Assembly: GCF_013085465.1 (NCBI RefSeq)
Contig: NZ_CP049838.1
Span: 5,518,001 to 5,582,000, forward strand
Reading direction: 5' to 3'
Length of the DNA: 64,000 bases
Source: Streptomyces asoensis
GTDB lineage: Bacteria > Actinomycetota > Actinomycetes > Streptomycetales > Streptomycetaceae
A program made the translations under genes and the position numbers. This document shows positions 9,218 through 16,959 of this stretch, one piece after another (within the stretch, counting starts at the first letter, position 1; each line of letters starts with the position of its first letter). A model generated the notes under the pieces. It saw only the letters and a program-made list of their open reading frames with translations, had not been told where the DNA came from and ran no database searches.

Positions 9218-10215
9218 GTAGCCCCGGGGAACTCGTGCTCGGGACTTCGTCCCATTCGGAAGCCCGCTTACTTGCAGCCCTCCGTCAAGCCATTGGATCC
9301 CACTGGGAGTTCACTGTTTCCGAGGGGAGGGTCGCGATCGAGCATCCCCACAGGGCGTCGCCGTACTCTCCGCCTCGTCGGTCCCCGTCCTGGGAGGAAC
9401 TGCTGGTGGGGCTCAAGGTGGGTTTCGCGGCCCAAGGCGCCCCACAGGAGCCCTGCCTGCCAGTTCGGTGGGGCCGTGAGACCGAGCTGACGATCTCGGC
9501 CGTCCAAGCCCTTGACCCCTTCGTCAAGGACGGGCGTCCGGTGACCTACCGCAGTGGCTTCCTGCCCCAGCCTGTTGTCCGTTTCACCGGGCAACGTGAC
9601 GCAACGGGCGATCTCCGGGAAGGGTTTCTGACCTCGTTCGTCAACGTCTCCCGCGTCCAGCCGATTCAGTGCATCGACGAGTACGGGGGGATCCTGGACG
9701 GCTGGCTCAGCGTGCTGTCGCGACTGGGTTTCCACGCGCGCCACATCAGCATCAACGGCAAGCTGGCAGCATGGCGGCGCCGCCAAGTCGAAGGCATCAA
9801 CCTTCGCTTCAACCACCTCGATCTGCCTCTCGGCGACATCGTCCTTCTTTGGAATGCCGACAACCCCGCGCGCATGGCCGTAGACCTCGGCACCGGGCTG
9901 GAACGGCTGGCCTGGGCGAGGACGAGGCTGAGGTGGAGGGAGCTCGTCTTCGGCCAGTTCGCGTCCCTGGCGCCCCCGCCGACCCTGGACGCCGTCCGCA
10001 CGGCCACTCTCCTCCTTGCACACGGTGTCCGTCCCGCAGCGCGCGGAGCCGGCGGGATCACCCGCCGGGTGATCGGAACGATCGATCCGGGTGCGGCGAG
10101 GCTGGGCGTCAGCTCCCTGGTTCGCGCGTCGTACCGCTATTGGCGACTGTTCGGTGAACCGAAGGTCCCATGGCCAGCCGTGACCATGGCGATCGAGGAG
10201 GAACTGGGCATCTGA
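9211..10215 (+). CDS. Class II aminoacyl-tRNA-synthetase-like protein, alanyl-type core
   Basis: The 334-residue protein lacks an obvious anticodon-binding or editing domain. Near residue 225 it has VDLGTGLERLAWA, close to the motif 3 segment of alanyl-tRNA synthetases (DTGxGLERL), and upstream residues fit a class II antiparallel sheet. Stand-alone class II paralogues often aminoacylate non-tRNA targets or carrier molecules. With SerRS two genes upstream, an amino-acid activation or transfer role is plausible but inferred. ATG 9211 overlaps the glycosyltransferase stop. It is the last gene of the operon and ends before a long near-palindrome. Confidence 0.5.
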   Translation: MLSSPGELVLGTSSHSEARLLAALRQAIGSHWEFTVSEGRVAIEHPHRASPYSPPRRSPSWEELLVGLKVGFAAQGAPQEPCLPVRWGRETELTISAVQALDPFVKDGRPVTYRSGFLPQPVVRFTGQRDATGDLREGFLTSFVNVSRVQPIQCIDEYGGILDGWLSVLSRLGFHARHISINGKLAAWRRRQVEGINLRFNHLDLPLGDIVLLWNADNPARMAVDLGTGLERLAWARTRLRWRELVFGQFASLAPPPTLDAVRTATLLLAHGVRPAARGAGGITRRVIGTIDPGAARLGVSSLVRASYRYWRLFGEPKVPWPAVTMAIEEELGI

Positions 10216-10387
10216 AGGAAGACCTCCAGTGAGTCGAGTCCGCTTACCGGGGCAAATCTGTCCTTCGCCAGTTGTTCCCGGACAGCGGTCAGTCCAGCGG
10301 AACGCCGTGACCTGCGCGGACTCACTTCACTGGCAACGCGGTTGCGTGACACCGCCCGCCTTGCGAGTGCTGCGACCTGCGGCGACT

Positions 10388-10487
10388 GGATTGGATGGCA
10401 AGGAGAGCCGCGGACTGAGTTCGCTGTCGACGGACACCAGTTGTCCGTTGACATCGAACCCAGTCGTTTTGCCATCGAACCGAGTCG
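10388..10487. repeat. Near-palindromic element, about 100 bp
   Basis: The core arms at 10414-10436 and 10442-10464 pair at 20 of 23 positions around a 5-nt centre. The outer flanks also match in inverted order (GGATGGCAA near 10394 against TTGCCATCG near 10469). It could form a long hairpin just after the seven-gene operon, but there is no run of T residues. A diverged third copy lies at 11046-11085. Confidence 0.6.
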
Positions 10488-10524
10488 TGCCGCATCCGGC
10501 GTGCCCAGAACCACGAAACGAACG

Positions 10525-10550
10525 AGGGCCGACGGCAAGCCGTCGGTCCT
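10525..10550 (-). terminator. Hairpin terminator
   Basis: AGGGCCGACGGC and GCCGTCGGTCCT pair across a 2-nt loop. It lies 40 bp beyond the stop of the minus-strand gene ending at 10591 and supports that gene as real. Confidence 0.6.
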
Positions 10551-10590
10551 CTGGTCAGCTATCCCACAGCACAGCACGCCCTGCAGCTCA

Positions 10591-10947
10591 TCAGCCGCCG
10601 AGAGTCCCCATGCACGTCATGCACCGGCTCGTCGCCCGCAGCTGCGCGTTCCCCTCAGTGGCGATGGCTGGGCTGCTTTCGCTGATACGGACCCAATCTC
10701 CGGGGGACGGATCGAGAATCCAACCCCACTTCGGAGGCCGCACCTCGTCTTCTGTCATGTGATCGCAGGCGCCTGGAACGTGCGCCTTACCATTCTGTTT
10801 GATCAAGATGGCGTTGCCGGGGAACCGCCGCCACTCCTGTCGAACACACCTTTCCTCCGGGTGCGCCTTGGGCACGCTGCCATCAGGAGGGCAGGCGCAC
10901 CCCATGCCGATGATGTTGTCGCATCGCTCGCAGCGCACCTCTTTCAT
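10591..10947 (-). CDS. Cysteine-rich hypothetical protein
   Basis: A 118-residue protein whose N-terminus carries CERC and CAC clusters and whose C-terminus carries another pair (CMTC), suggesting zinc binding. A middle segment, RPPKWGWI, resembles what I have seen in small Streptomyces accessory proteins. The ATG at 10947 fits the conserved start better than the upstream GTG at 11010. A hairpin terminator follows the stop. A longer plus-strand open frame overlaps it but has no such support. Copies of a repeat family flank it on both sides (10388-10487 and 11046-11085). Confidence 0.55.
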   Translation of the reverse strand: MKEVRCERCDNIIGMGCACPPDGSVPKAHPEERCVRQEWRRFPGNAILIKQNGKAHVPGACDHMTEDEVRPPKWGWILDPSPGDWVRISESSPAIATEGNAQLRATSRCMTCMGTLGG

Positions 10948-11045
10948 GTGACCAAGTGTCCCATCCGAGAGCGTGCAGCTCACGCGTAACGGCATGGCGG
11001 CGGTGTCCATTGCGGCGACACCGAGAGATCACCGCGATTCGGCTG

Positions 11046-11085
11046 GGTTGGATGGCAAAGCGGCTGGCTTCGTTGATGTAGGGTC
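11046..11085 (+). repeat. Diverged third copy of the 10.4 kb repeat
   Basis: GGATGGCAAAGCGGCTGGCT here matches, with a few changes, the minus-strand reading of 10487-10445 (CGATGGCAAAACGACTGGGT). Opposite copies therefore bracket the cysteine-rich gene. Confidence 0.5.
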
Positions 11086-11250
11086 TCGCCGCCCATGGCC
11101 AGCGGCGGTTCCGTGACCTGGTAGTTGTCGTCGTGTCTCACGGCTTGGCCAGCCGTCCAGTCTCACGATCGTGTCCGAATCCTCGGGGCGGCTGGCTTGC
11201 TGGCTCGTCAGCTCGCTGGCTAACCACCAGCTGACGGAGTGCAGAACGCA

Positions 11251-11285
11251 AGCGGGGCGCCGGCCGGAGTGGCTGGCGCCCCGCT
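11251..11285 (-). terminator. Strong hairpin terminator
   Basis: Arms 11251-11265 (AGCGGGGCGCCGGCC) and 11271-11285 pair fully with one G-U. The hairpin lies about 10 bp beyond the stop of the small gene at 11295. Confidence 0.75.
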
Positions 11286-11294
11286 GCCGTGCCG

Positions 11295-11507
11295 TCAGGC
11301 CGGTTCGGGTGTGGGCGTCTCGGTCCGGCTGCCGCTCAAGACGTCCACGATGCGGAAGTCGTCGCGCTCCAGGGCCTCGACGATCGCCACGGCCATGTCC
11401 TCAAGGCCGTCCGTGTCGGCAGGTAGGCCGCCGTGCGCCTTCCGGTAGGCGACCATGGTGTCCACGATCTTGAGCACAACATCGATGTTCTCCGCACTGC
11501 TCTGCAT
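11295..11507 (-). CDS. Small acidic hypothetical protein
   Basis: A 70-residue protein (MQSSAENIDVVLKI...), mostly helical and acidic, with no recognised domain. ATG 11507 shares one base with the stop of the small gene upstream (TGATG), so the pair looks translationally coupled; a GTG at 11510 is an alternative start. A strong terminator follows directly. Small coupled pairs like this are common beside DUF317 genes in Streptomyces accessory regions. Confidence 0.6.
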   Translation of the reverse strand: MQSSAENIDVVLKIVDTMVAYRKAHGGLPADTDGLEDMAVAIVEALERDDFRIVDVLSGSRTETPTPEPA

Positions 11508-11641
11508 CACGCCTCCTGTTCGTCGTCGCTGCCGCCGTTGACCGCGCGGAGCCGCCGGTGAGCCTTGAACGCCTCCCCGGGTTCCGGCCAGTCGTCGGCG
11601 CAGATTCCGTAGCGGGGCGGCATCAGACCCCGCTCACTCAT
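11507..11641 (-). CDS. Very small hypothetical protein (44 residues)
   Basis: Reads MSERGLMPPRYGICADDWPE and continues to ...DDEQEA. The codon pattern has high G+C at third positions, and the stop overlaps the start of the next small gene, which supports it despite the length. No domain is recognised. The start lies in a short palindrome (CACTCATATGAGTG). Confidence 0.5.
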   Translation of the reverse strand: MSERGLMPPRYGICADDWPEPGEAFKAHRRLRAVNGGSDDEQEA

Positions 11642-11910
11642 ATGAGTGAAGGGCCTGACCTGCCAAATCTCAAACTCGTGTCAGATCTGCCATCGCTTGG
11701 CCATCGACCGTGAGATTTGGCCACGAAATCTGAGACCCTACAGTTGACAACAGACACCAGTTCGCCGGGGGCAGACAGGAAAGATCCCGAAAGGACTGGT
11801 GCGCTGCGGCACAGCATGCCAACGTACAACGCCTGCCGGAAGAACTGACGTCCGAGCCCACGGAGGCGCCCCTGCACCCGCACCACCCTGGTGACCCTTC
11901 TCATTCCGAC

Positions 11911-12609
11911 TTGCCAGACCCGATGTACTGGGTTACTCCGCGCCACCTGGCCGGTGACGACGGCGCGCTCGCCGAGCGGATCGGCGACACCCTGACCGGC
12001 CTCGGCTGGCATATGTGGCCCACCTCCCGCCACACCCTGCTGTATGTGAGCCCGGACGGGCTGCGCGGCGCCGAGTGGATCCTCGCGGCCTACCCGTTCG
12101 AGCTGGGCGGACTGTCCGTAGCTTGGCAGCTGAGTGCCCGCCCGCATGCTGCCTCCGCGATGACGGAGTGGAACGCGTACTTCACTGCCGGCGTCCCGTA
12201 CGAGGCGCTCGCTGATCTCGTCGTCACGCTCGACGCCCGTGAAGTGCCGGACGCTGGCTTCGAAGGGCCCGAGACGGTCCTCAACGCAGTCGGTGCCCAA
12301 GGCTGGATCCGTGACGTGGACTGCCCCCACACCACCGCCATGGACCCCGGGTTCTCCGCCACCGTCTCCCTGGGACTGCAGCCGCCGCTTGTCCAGGACG
12401 CGGATGCGCACCCTGACTTGATGGGGTGGCAGGCGTGGGCGGAACCCGTTCTCGGCGCCCCATATCTGTGGTGCGCCAGCTTCAGTGCCAGCGTCCCCCA
12501 TGACCTGGTCGCGGCATTCGCCTCCTCGCTCGCCTCACCGGTCCCGGTGCCCCGCCGCACCGTGCCCAAGAGCGCAGAGGGCCGGCTCAACGTCGTCCGC
12601 CGCAGCTGA
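11911..12609 (+). CDS. DUF317 domain protein
   Basis: A 232-residue protein with two DUF317-like repeats. The opening YWVTPRHLAGDDG and the later GWIRDVDCP segment are typical of this Streptomyces family, which has no known biochemical role and often sits on integrated elements. The frame is open further upstream without an ATG or GTG. TTG 11911 or ATG 11923 are the likely starts, and neither has a strong ribosome-binding site. The neighbouring small zinc-ribbon-like gene downstream is a common companion. Confidence 0.7.
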   Translation: MPDPMYWVTPRHLAGDDGALAERIGDTLTGLGWHMWPTSRHTLLYVSPDGLRGAEWILAAYPFELGGLSVAWQLSARPHAASAMTEWNAYFTAGVPYEALADLVVTLDAREVPDAGFEGPETVLNAVGAQGWIRDVDCPHTTAMDPGFSATVSLGLQPPLVQDADAHPDLMGWQAWAEPVLGAPYLWCASFSASVPHDLVAAFASSLASPVPVPRRTVPKSAEGRLNVVRRS

Positions 12610-12706
12610 CGATCCGCCCCCTGCAGTGCTTGTTGTGGTGTCGCCAATTGCCTTGAGCTGCAAGTTCGTTCCCCTGTGCCCGTCAGATGACAGAGATGGA
12701 GACCGT

Positions 12707-13159
12707 ATGTTCCGACGACGTGCTCGCGCGGACCGCGAGTTCCGTGAGGCCCAACGTGAGGCGTTCGCGCTGCTGCAGATGCATGCACATGAGCTTCTGC
12801 CGTTCGACTCTGTCCGGGCCGACGCGTCAACGCCGACCGGATCGGCCTCGGAGACCATCGGGCCGGACTTCCCGCCAGCCGATCTGCGGGCACCGTCCCG
12901 GCAGGACGTCGAGGGAATGATGATGCGCTGGATGCATCCGCTCGTCATCGACGACGCGGTCCGCGCGTGCGCGACGTGTGGCGTGTACCGGGACTGGATC
13001 GTCTTCTGCATGCGCGACGACTCGGTGTGGCTGCGCTGCCGAGCCGGCCACCAGGTGTACGAGCCTCGTCTGGACGCTGCCTGGTACAACCGCAACTCAG
13101 GTCCGGTCGACCACTGGCACCCCACCCTTGAGGACGGGCTGCGTCACCTCGGCCACTGA
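12707..13159 (+). CDS. Hypothetical protein with zinc-ribbon-like motif
   Basis: A 150-residue protein. A charged, arginine-rich N-terminus precedes a central part with CATCG and later FCM and RCRAGH, arranged like a metal-binding ribbon. ATG 12707 was chosen because it follows a purine-rich GATGGAG site and is where sensible coding begins; the longer upstream frame is the shadow of the DUF317 gene. Function is unknown. Confidence 0.55.
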   Translation: MFRRRARADREFREAQREAFALLQMHAHELLPFDSVRADASTPTGSASETIGPDFPPADLRAPSRQDVEGMMMRWMHPLVIDDAVRACATCGVYRDWIVFCMRDDSVWLRCRAGHQVYEPRLDAAWYNRNSGPVDHWHPTLEDGLRHLGH

Positions 13160-13252
13160 CCCCCGAAACCCCACTCCCTACTCCTACATACCGCCGGTGC
13201 CGGAGGCCCGGCTGGTCAGACCGTCTGTTCCGCAGCCAATTTGGGGTTCCGC

Positions 13253-13951
13253 ATGCGCCTTCACACCACGACCGTCACCAGCCTGACTACCCTCGCCATC
13301 CTGGCCTTGGCGGGCTGCACCAGCAGCAGCACGCCCGCCGACGATCCGGTCTTCTCCGCCTCCGCGCCCACGCAGCAGGAGGGCAAGCACTCCCCGGTTC
13401 CCGAGCTGTTGTCCTCGGCCGCGCTGGGCAAGCGCCTCTTGGCCGAGAGCGATCTTGGTGAGGGCTACACCCGCAAGCCGCAGCAGCCCAGGCCGCAGGA
13501 CGATGTCGTCGTTTCCGGTTGCCCGGCGCTGGAGGAGCTCGGCGGTGACGCCGCTGTCGGCGACAGCCTCGACTTCCCCCGCAAGGCGAAGGCGTCCTTC
13601 ACCTATACGGGCGGCAGCGACTCGGAGGTGGCCGAGGAGCTGTACAGCGACACCGCCGCGAAGCTCTCGAGGGGCGTGAGCCGGATCTTCGACGCGATGA
13701 TCTCCTGCCCCACGTACCAGGTCTTCGTCGGCAGCACTTCCGTCGACATGGGCACGGAGCAGATGGCCGCGCCGCCTCTCGGCGACGAGCAGTGGAGCCA
13801 GCTGCTCACCTACTCCGTCGGCCCGCAGCGCAGCGTTGTCCAGCAGACGGCGATCCGCATCGCCAACGTGCTGGTGATCGTTTCCGGCCCGCCGGGCCTT
13901 GTTGACGCGCACCTGGCGCAGGCCGTTGACAAAGTACAGCGCACACGGTGA
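13253..13951 (+). CDS. Secreted lipoprotein, hypothetical
   Basis: A 232-residue lipoprotein. A positively charged start (MRLHTTTVT) and a hydrophobic core end in the lipobox LAGC at about residues 18-21, so the cysteine would be acylated and anchor the protein outside the membrane. The mature part has a serine/threonine-rich linker and a soluble domain resembling actinobacterial sensor-like lipoproteins (PknH-type ectodomain), but that match is weak. A perfect 20-bp hairpin terminator follows. Confidence 0.7.
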   Translation: MRLHTTTVTSLTTLAILALAGCTSSSTPADDPVFSASAPTQQEGKHSPVPELLSSAALGKRLLAESDLGEGYTRKPQQPRPQDDVVVSGCPALEELGGDAAVGDSLDFPRKAKASFTYTGGSDSEVAEELYSDTAAKLSRGVSRIFDAMISCPTYQVFVGSTSVDMGTEQMAAPPLGDEQWSQLLTYSVGPQRSVVQQTAIRIANVLVIVSGPPGLVDAHLAQAVDKVQRTR

Positions 13952-13965
13952 CTCCGGGAGACGTG

Positions 13966-14010
13966 AAGGGGGCCGGTGACCGGGATGTTTTCCCGGTCAC
14001 CGGCCCCCTT
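13966..14010. terminator. Perfect bidirectional terminator
   Basis: The 20-bp arms at 13966-13985 and 13991-14010 pair perfectly around TGTTT. It sits between the convergent lipoprotein gene and the minus-strand genes of the mobilizable element and can serve both, with AA and TT at its outer ends. Confidence 0.85.
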
Positions 14011-14044
14011 CCTCATCTGGGGATGCGGTCGGTGCCGCCGTTTG

Positions 14045-14468
14045 TCAGAAGGTGTACGGGGTGAACGGACGGACGGGTTCGGCCGCCGCGTTGACCAGCC
14101 GCTGGAGCTTCAACCGCTCGTTCTTGTTCATGATGTCGATGGCGTTGCCAAAGGACTTCTCGTCGAGCTGGTCCAGGAAGGGGGTGAGGAAGCGGTCCAG
14201 GACCTCGGGGGCTTCGAGCCAGGTCTGCAGGTACTCGTGGTACCGATCTATCTGCTCCTTCGCCTCTTTGACCTCGTCGGTGGTGGGCGCGAGGGCGGCG
14301 GCCTGTTCCGCCTTGGTGAAGGGGCCTCCATCGTGGTGGGACCAGGTCTTGGTGCCGAAGTGGTACTTGAAGTACGCGCCGCACAGCTGGGCGACGACGT
14401 GCCGGCGGGGTTCGATGAGGGGGATGCGGGTGCTCCTTGTTGAGGGGTTGGGCGGTTGGGCAACACAT
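14045..14468 (-). pseudogene. Small element protein, frameshifted
   Basis: The start frame (ATG 14468, MCCPTAQPLNKEHPHP) and the frame that clearly encodes the body (LIEPRRHVVAQLCGAYFKYH through to VRPFTPYTF) differ by one base. Deleting one C from the CCCCC run (plus-strand GGGGG at 14419-14423) joins them into about 140 residues. The body frame has no usable start of its own. Either the gene is broken or the run was miscounted in sequencing. Function is unknown; it lies downstream of the relaxase gene. Confidence 0.65.
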
Positions 14469-14589
14469 AGGGTCCGGAGAATCCCCGGTTTCGGTAACCG
14501 GGGATGTACAGCGACGATCCGTCGCTGCGTATCGGTCCGTGGCTGCGCGTGGTGTCGTTCCTCGTCGCCTCCGCTTCAGGGGGTCCTGC

Positions 14590-16287
14590 TCAGCGGGACT
14601 GTCCGGGGCGGGATGTGGGCGGCGTGTAGGCGCCCGGGAGACCAGAATCGGTCTGAATGTGAAGGCGGCGGGCCTGCGCGGTTCGTGCGCCGGGGCCGGG
14701 TGCGCGCCGGTCGCCGAGGCGTTGGATGCGCCACACGAGGACTTCGGATGCTGACTTGGCGTCGTCCAAGGGGCGGTGCTGGGCTGCCTGCTGGAGGACG
14801 GTGGCCGGGTTGTGGCCAGCGGCTTCGGCGGCGGCGAGGGTGGCGGTGAGGGCGGGCCAGGCGTTTTCGGTGAGGATCTGTTCGGCATGGCGGGGCAGGA
14901 TCTCGTGCAGGGTGCGGGCGTACCGGTGCACCGTGTTGTCGGAGGGACTGTGCCTGCCGAGTGCGGCGAGGCTGGTGGAGGCTATCTGGGCGTAGGCGGC
15001 TTGCAGGTGCGTGAGCGCCTGACGGGCGGCGGCCACCTGCCGGTCGTGGTGGTGCAGCGCGCTGTGGCGCTGGACTGCGAGGACGACGAGGATCGCGGCG
15101 TCCAAGAGTATGGCGAGCCCGGTGTGGTCCGCGGGCTGGTAGCGCATGGCCTTCAGCGCGCCACGCAGTGCGCGGGCGTGCTGGTGGTCGGCGCGGGCGC
15201 GGGTATGGGCGGCGTGTTCGAAGGCGGCAGCCGCACGGTGGAGTTCGGCCTGGAGTCGGACAGGAGCATGGGCGGGTAGCGCGTAGAGGACTTCGCCGAA
15301 GACGGTCAGGTGGGCCTGGACGGCGCCGTCGTCGGCGCGGGCGAGGTGGTGGGGGATGCGTTCGGCGGCAGCGGTGGCCACGTGCCACGGGCTGGGGCGG
15401 TGAGGGCGAGCTGATGAGGCTGCGGTGGGCTGTGCCTCGGCGGCGGCAAGGCGCTGTCGGACCTGGGGGAGGGACAGGTCGGTGGCGAGGCTGGAGCCGG
15501 AGAACCAGATGGGCGTGCCGTCGTCGGGCAGGGCGACCTTGTAGCCCTGAAGGTCACCGGAGGGCAGGGTGCGGGTCTCGACCTGAAGGCCCGCATCGGC
15601 GAGCAGGTTGAAGAACTCATCCAGATCCTTCGCGTGGGACAGCGCGGTACGCACGGCGTGCCGCAGCCGCTCACGCGCGGTCTTGTCGTGGCCCAGTCGC
15701 TTGGCCTTCTCCTCCTCGGCCCGGGTGGAGCGCTTCACCGCCGAGGTGCCAGCAGCAGCTTCGGGACCACGTGCAACCCGGGTGAGGCCGAAGTCTTCCT
15801 CGACGGCTGTGAGTTCGTTCATGGCGCGGCGGTAGTCGTTCCAGTTCCGCGGCGGGCGCAGATCACCGCGCACCTTGGTGGCGACGATGTGGATGTGGTC
15901 CTCCGCGTGACGCACAGCAACCCAGCGGCAGCCGTCCGGATCGCCGTCGGGCGCGATGCCGGTCGCGTGCACCATGCGCCGGGCGATGGTGGCCCACTCG
16001 GCGTCGGTGAGGATGCGGTCCTCGGGCGCAGCGCGGATCGAGCAGTGCCACACGTGCCCCTCAGGCGCCTTGTCGCCGGCTTGCTTGACTCGCAGATCCA
16101 GGGCCTGAGCGAGCTGGCCGAGCCGTTGCTTGTGGCCAGGGCTGTCCCAGGGGCCGGGGTCGGGGATGAAGTCGTCCCAGGAGGCGACGATGTGCTGGTC
16201 GGTGTGTTCGTTGGCGCGGCCTTTGTCGAAGAGGTAGGCCAGCACGCCGTAGGTCCTGTTGCCCGGCTTGACGATGTTCGCGATCAC
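14590..16287 (-). CDS. Relaxase/mobilization nuclease
   Basis: A 565-residue relaxase that nicks DNA at an origin of transfer and pilots the strand. The three-histidine metal site is visible as HAEDHIHIV near residue 135. The N-terminus (IVKPGNRTYGVLAYLFDKG) holds a candidate catalytic tyrosine. The C-terminal two thirds is alanine-rich and helical. The GTG at 16287 was chosen because the upstream frame is a shadow of mobC. It starts one base after the MobC stop codon, so the two are coupled. The matching oriT should lie near, but I cannot point to it. Confidence 0.85.
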   Translation of the reverse strand: MIANIVKPGNRTYGVLAYLFDKGRANEHTDQHIVASWDDFIPDPGPWDSPGHKQRLGQLAQALDLRVKQAGDKAPEGHVWHCSIRAAPEDRILTDAEWATIARRMVHATGIAPDGDPDGCRWVAVRHAEDHIHIVATKVRGDLRPPRNWNDYRRAMNELTAVEEDFGLTRVARGPEAAAGTSAVKRSTRAEEEKAKRLGHDKTARERLRHAVRTALSHAKDLDEFFNLLADAGLQVETRTLPSGDLQGYKVALPDDGTPIWFSGSSLATDLSLPQVRQRLAAAEAQPTAASSARPHRPSPWHVATAAAERIPHHLARADDGAVQAHLTVFGEVLYALPAHAPVRLQAELHRAAAAFEHAAHTRARADHQHARALRGALKAMRYQPADHTGLAILLDAAILVVLAVQRHSALHHHDRQVAAARQALTHLQAAYAQIASTSLAALGRHSPSDNTVHRYARTLHEILPRHAEQILTENAWPALTATLAAAEAAGHNPATVLQQAAQHRPLDDAKSASEVLVWRIQRLGDRRAPGPGARTAQARRLHIQTDSGLPGAYTPPTSRPGQSR

Positions 16288-16288
16288 C

Positions 16289-16927
16289 TCACACCGCCCA
16301 CTTCTGCCCGGCTGCCCGGAAGGCGGCGTCGTCGATCGCCCGGACCGTGTCGCGGGCGGTGGTGAGCAGACGGTCCGCCCGGTGGAGGATCGCGGCGTCC
16401 ACAGCGTGTGGATCGCCGTCCGCATTGAGGCGGCGGGCGATCTGGTTGACGTTGTTGCCGATCCGGGCGATCTGCGCCCGCATAGCGGCGAGCTCGTCGA
16501 CCGCATCGTCGTAGACCGTGCGCTCGGCAGCGACGGTGATCTCACCGCGGACGCGGGCCATGGTGGCGTCGGCAATGTAGCGGGCCATGGTCACGTGAGC
16601 GGTCTTCGCCGACGCCTGGATGTCGTGCTTCTCGTGCGGCGCGAAGCGCGCGGTGACGTGCTCGGAGCGCTGCGCATCGAGGTTCGCGCGGCGGTACGGC
16701 GCACGCTGCGTGGCCCCAGCGGAGGGATCGCGCGGCTGCTCGCCGGCGACCACTCGCTCCTGTTCCGGCACGCCCTCGTGCCGGAGCTGCTCCTCCGCCA
16801 CCCCCGGGGCGGAGGGGTCCGCGATGGACCGGCCTATGGACGGTCCATCGCCATTGCTTGCTGCGCTGTCGAGGCCGGTGATCATCTCCTCCTGGGGAGT
16901 GGGGAGTTCGTTGTGCGAGTCGTGCAT
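16289..16927 (-). CDS. mobC: MobC-like relaxosome protein
   Basis: A 212-residue protein with a disordered, acidic N-terminal half. Its C-terminal MobC-like domain contains RFAPHEKHDIQASAKTAHVT, then ARYIADATM, then a helical GNNVNQIARRLN segment. MobC proteins bind oriT and help the relaxase open and nick DNA. It sits directly upstream of the relaxase and downstream of the membrane protein on the same strand. Confidence 0.75.
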   Translation of the reverse strand: MHDSHNELPTPQEEMITGLDSAASNGDGPSIGRSIADPSAPGVAEEQLRHEGVPEQERVVAGEQPRDPSAGATQRAPYRRANLDAQRSEHVTARFAPHEKHDIQASAKTAHVTMARYIADATMARVRGEITVAAERTVYDDAVDELAAMRAQIARIGNNVNQIARRLNADGDPHAVDAAILHRADRLLTTARDTVRAIDDAAFRAAGQKWAV

Positions 16928-16959
16928 TGAGTGGTTTTCCTTGGGAGTTGAGGGTGGTC

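Noticed and set aside
10414..10464. tRNA or tRNA-like gene serving the SerRS operon
   Set aside because: GGTTCGA-like strings occur, but there is no cloverleaf with acceptor and anticodon stems. It is a simple long hairpin.
10137..10577. Minus-strand 146-residue ORF
   Set aside because: It is largely antisense to the end of the aaRS-like gene and to the repeat element, with no ribosome-binding site.
10342..10989. Plus-strand 215-residue ORF
   Set aside because: It overlaps the cysteine-rich minus-strand gene that has a matching terminator, and it reads through the near-palindrome. The composition looks like a shadow.
11638..12501. Minus-strand 287-residue ORF opposite the DUF317 gene
   Set aside because: The plus-strand frame has the clear DUF317 motifs. 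The minus frame is its shadow.
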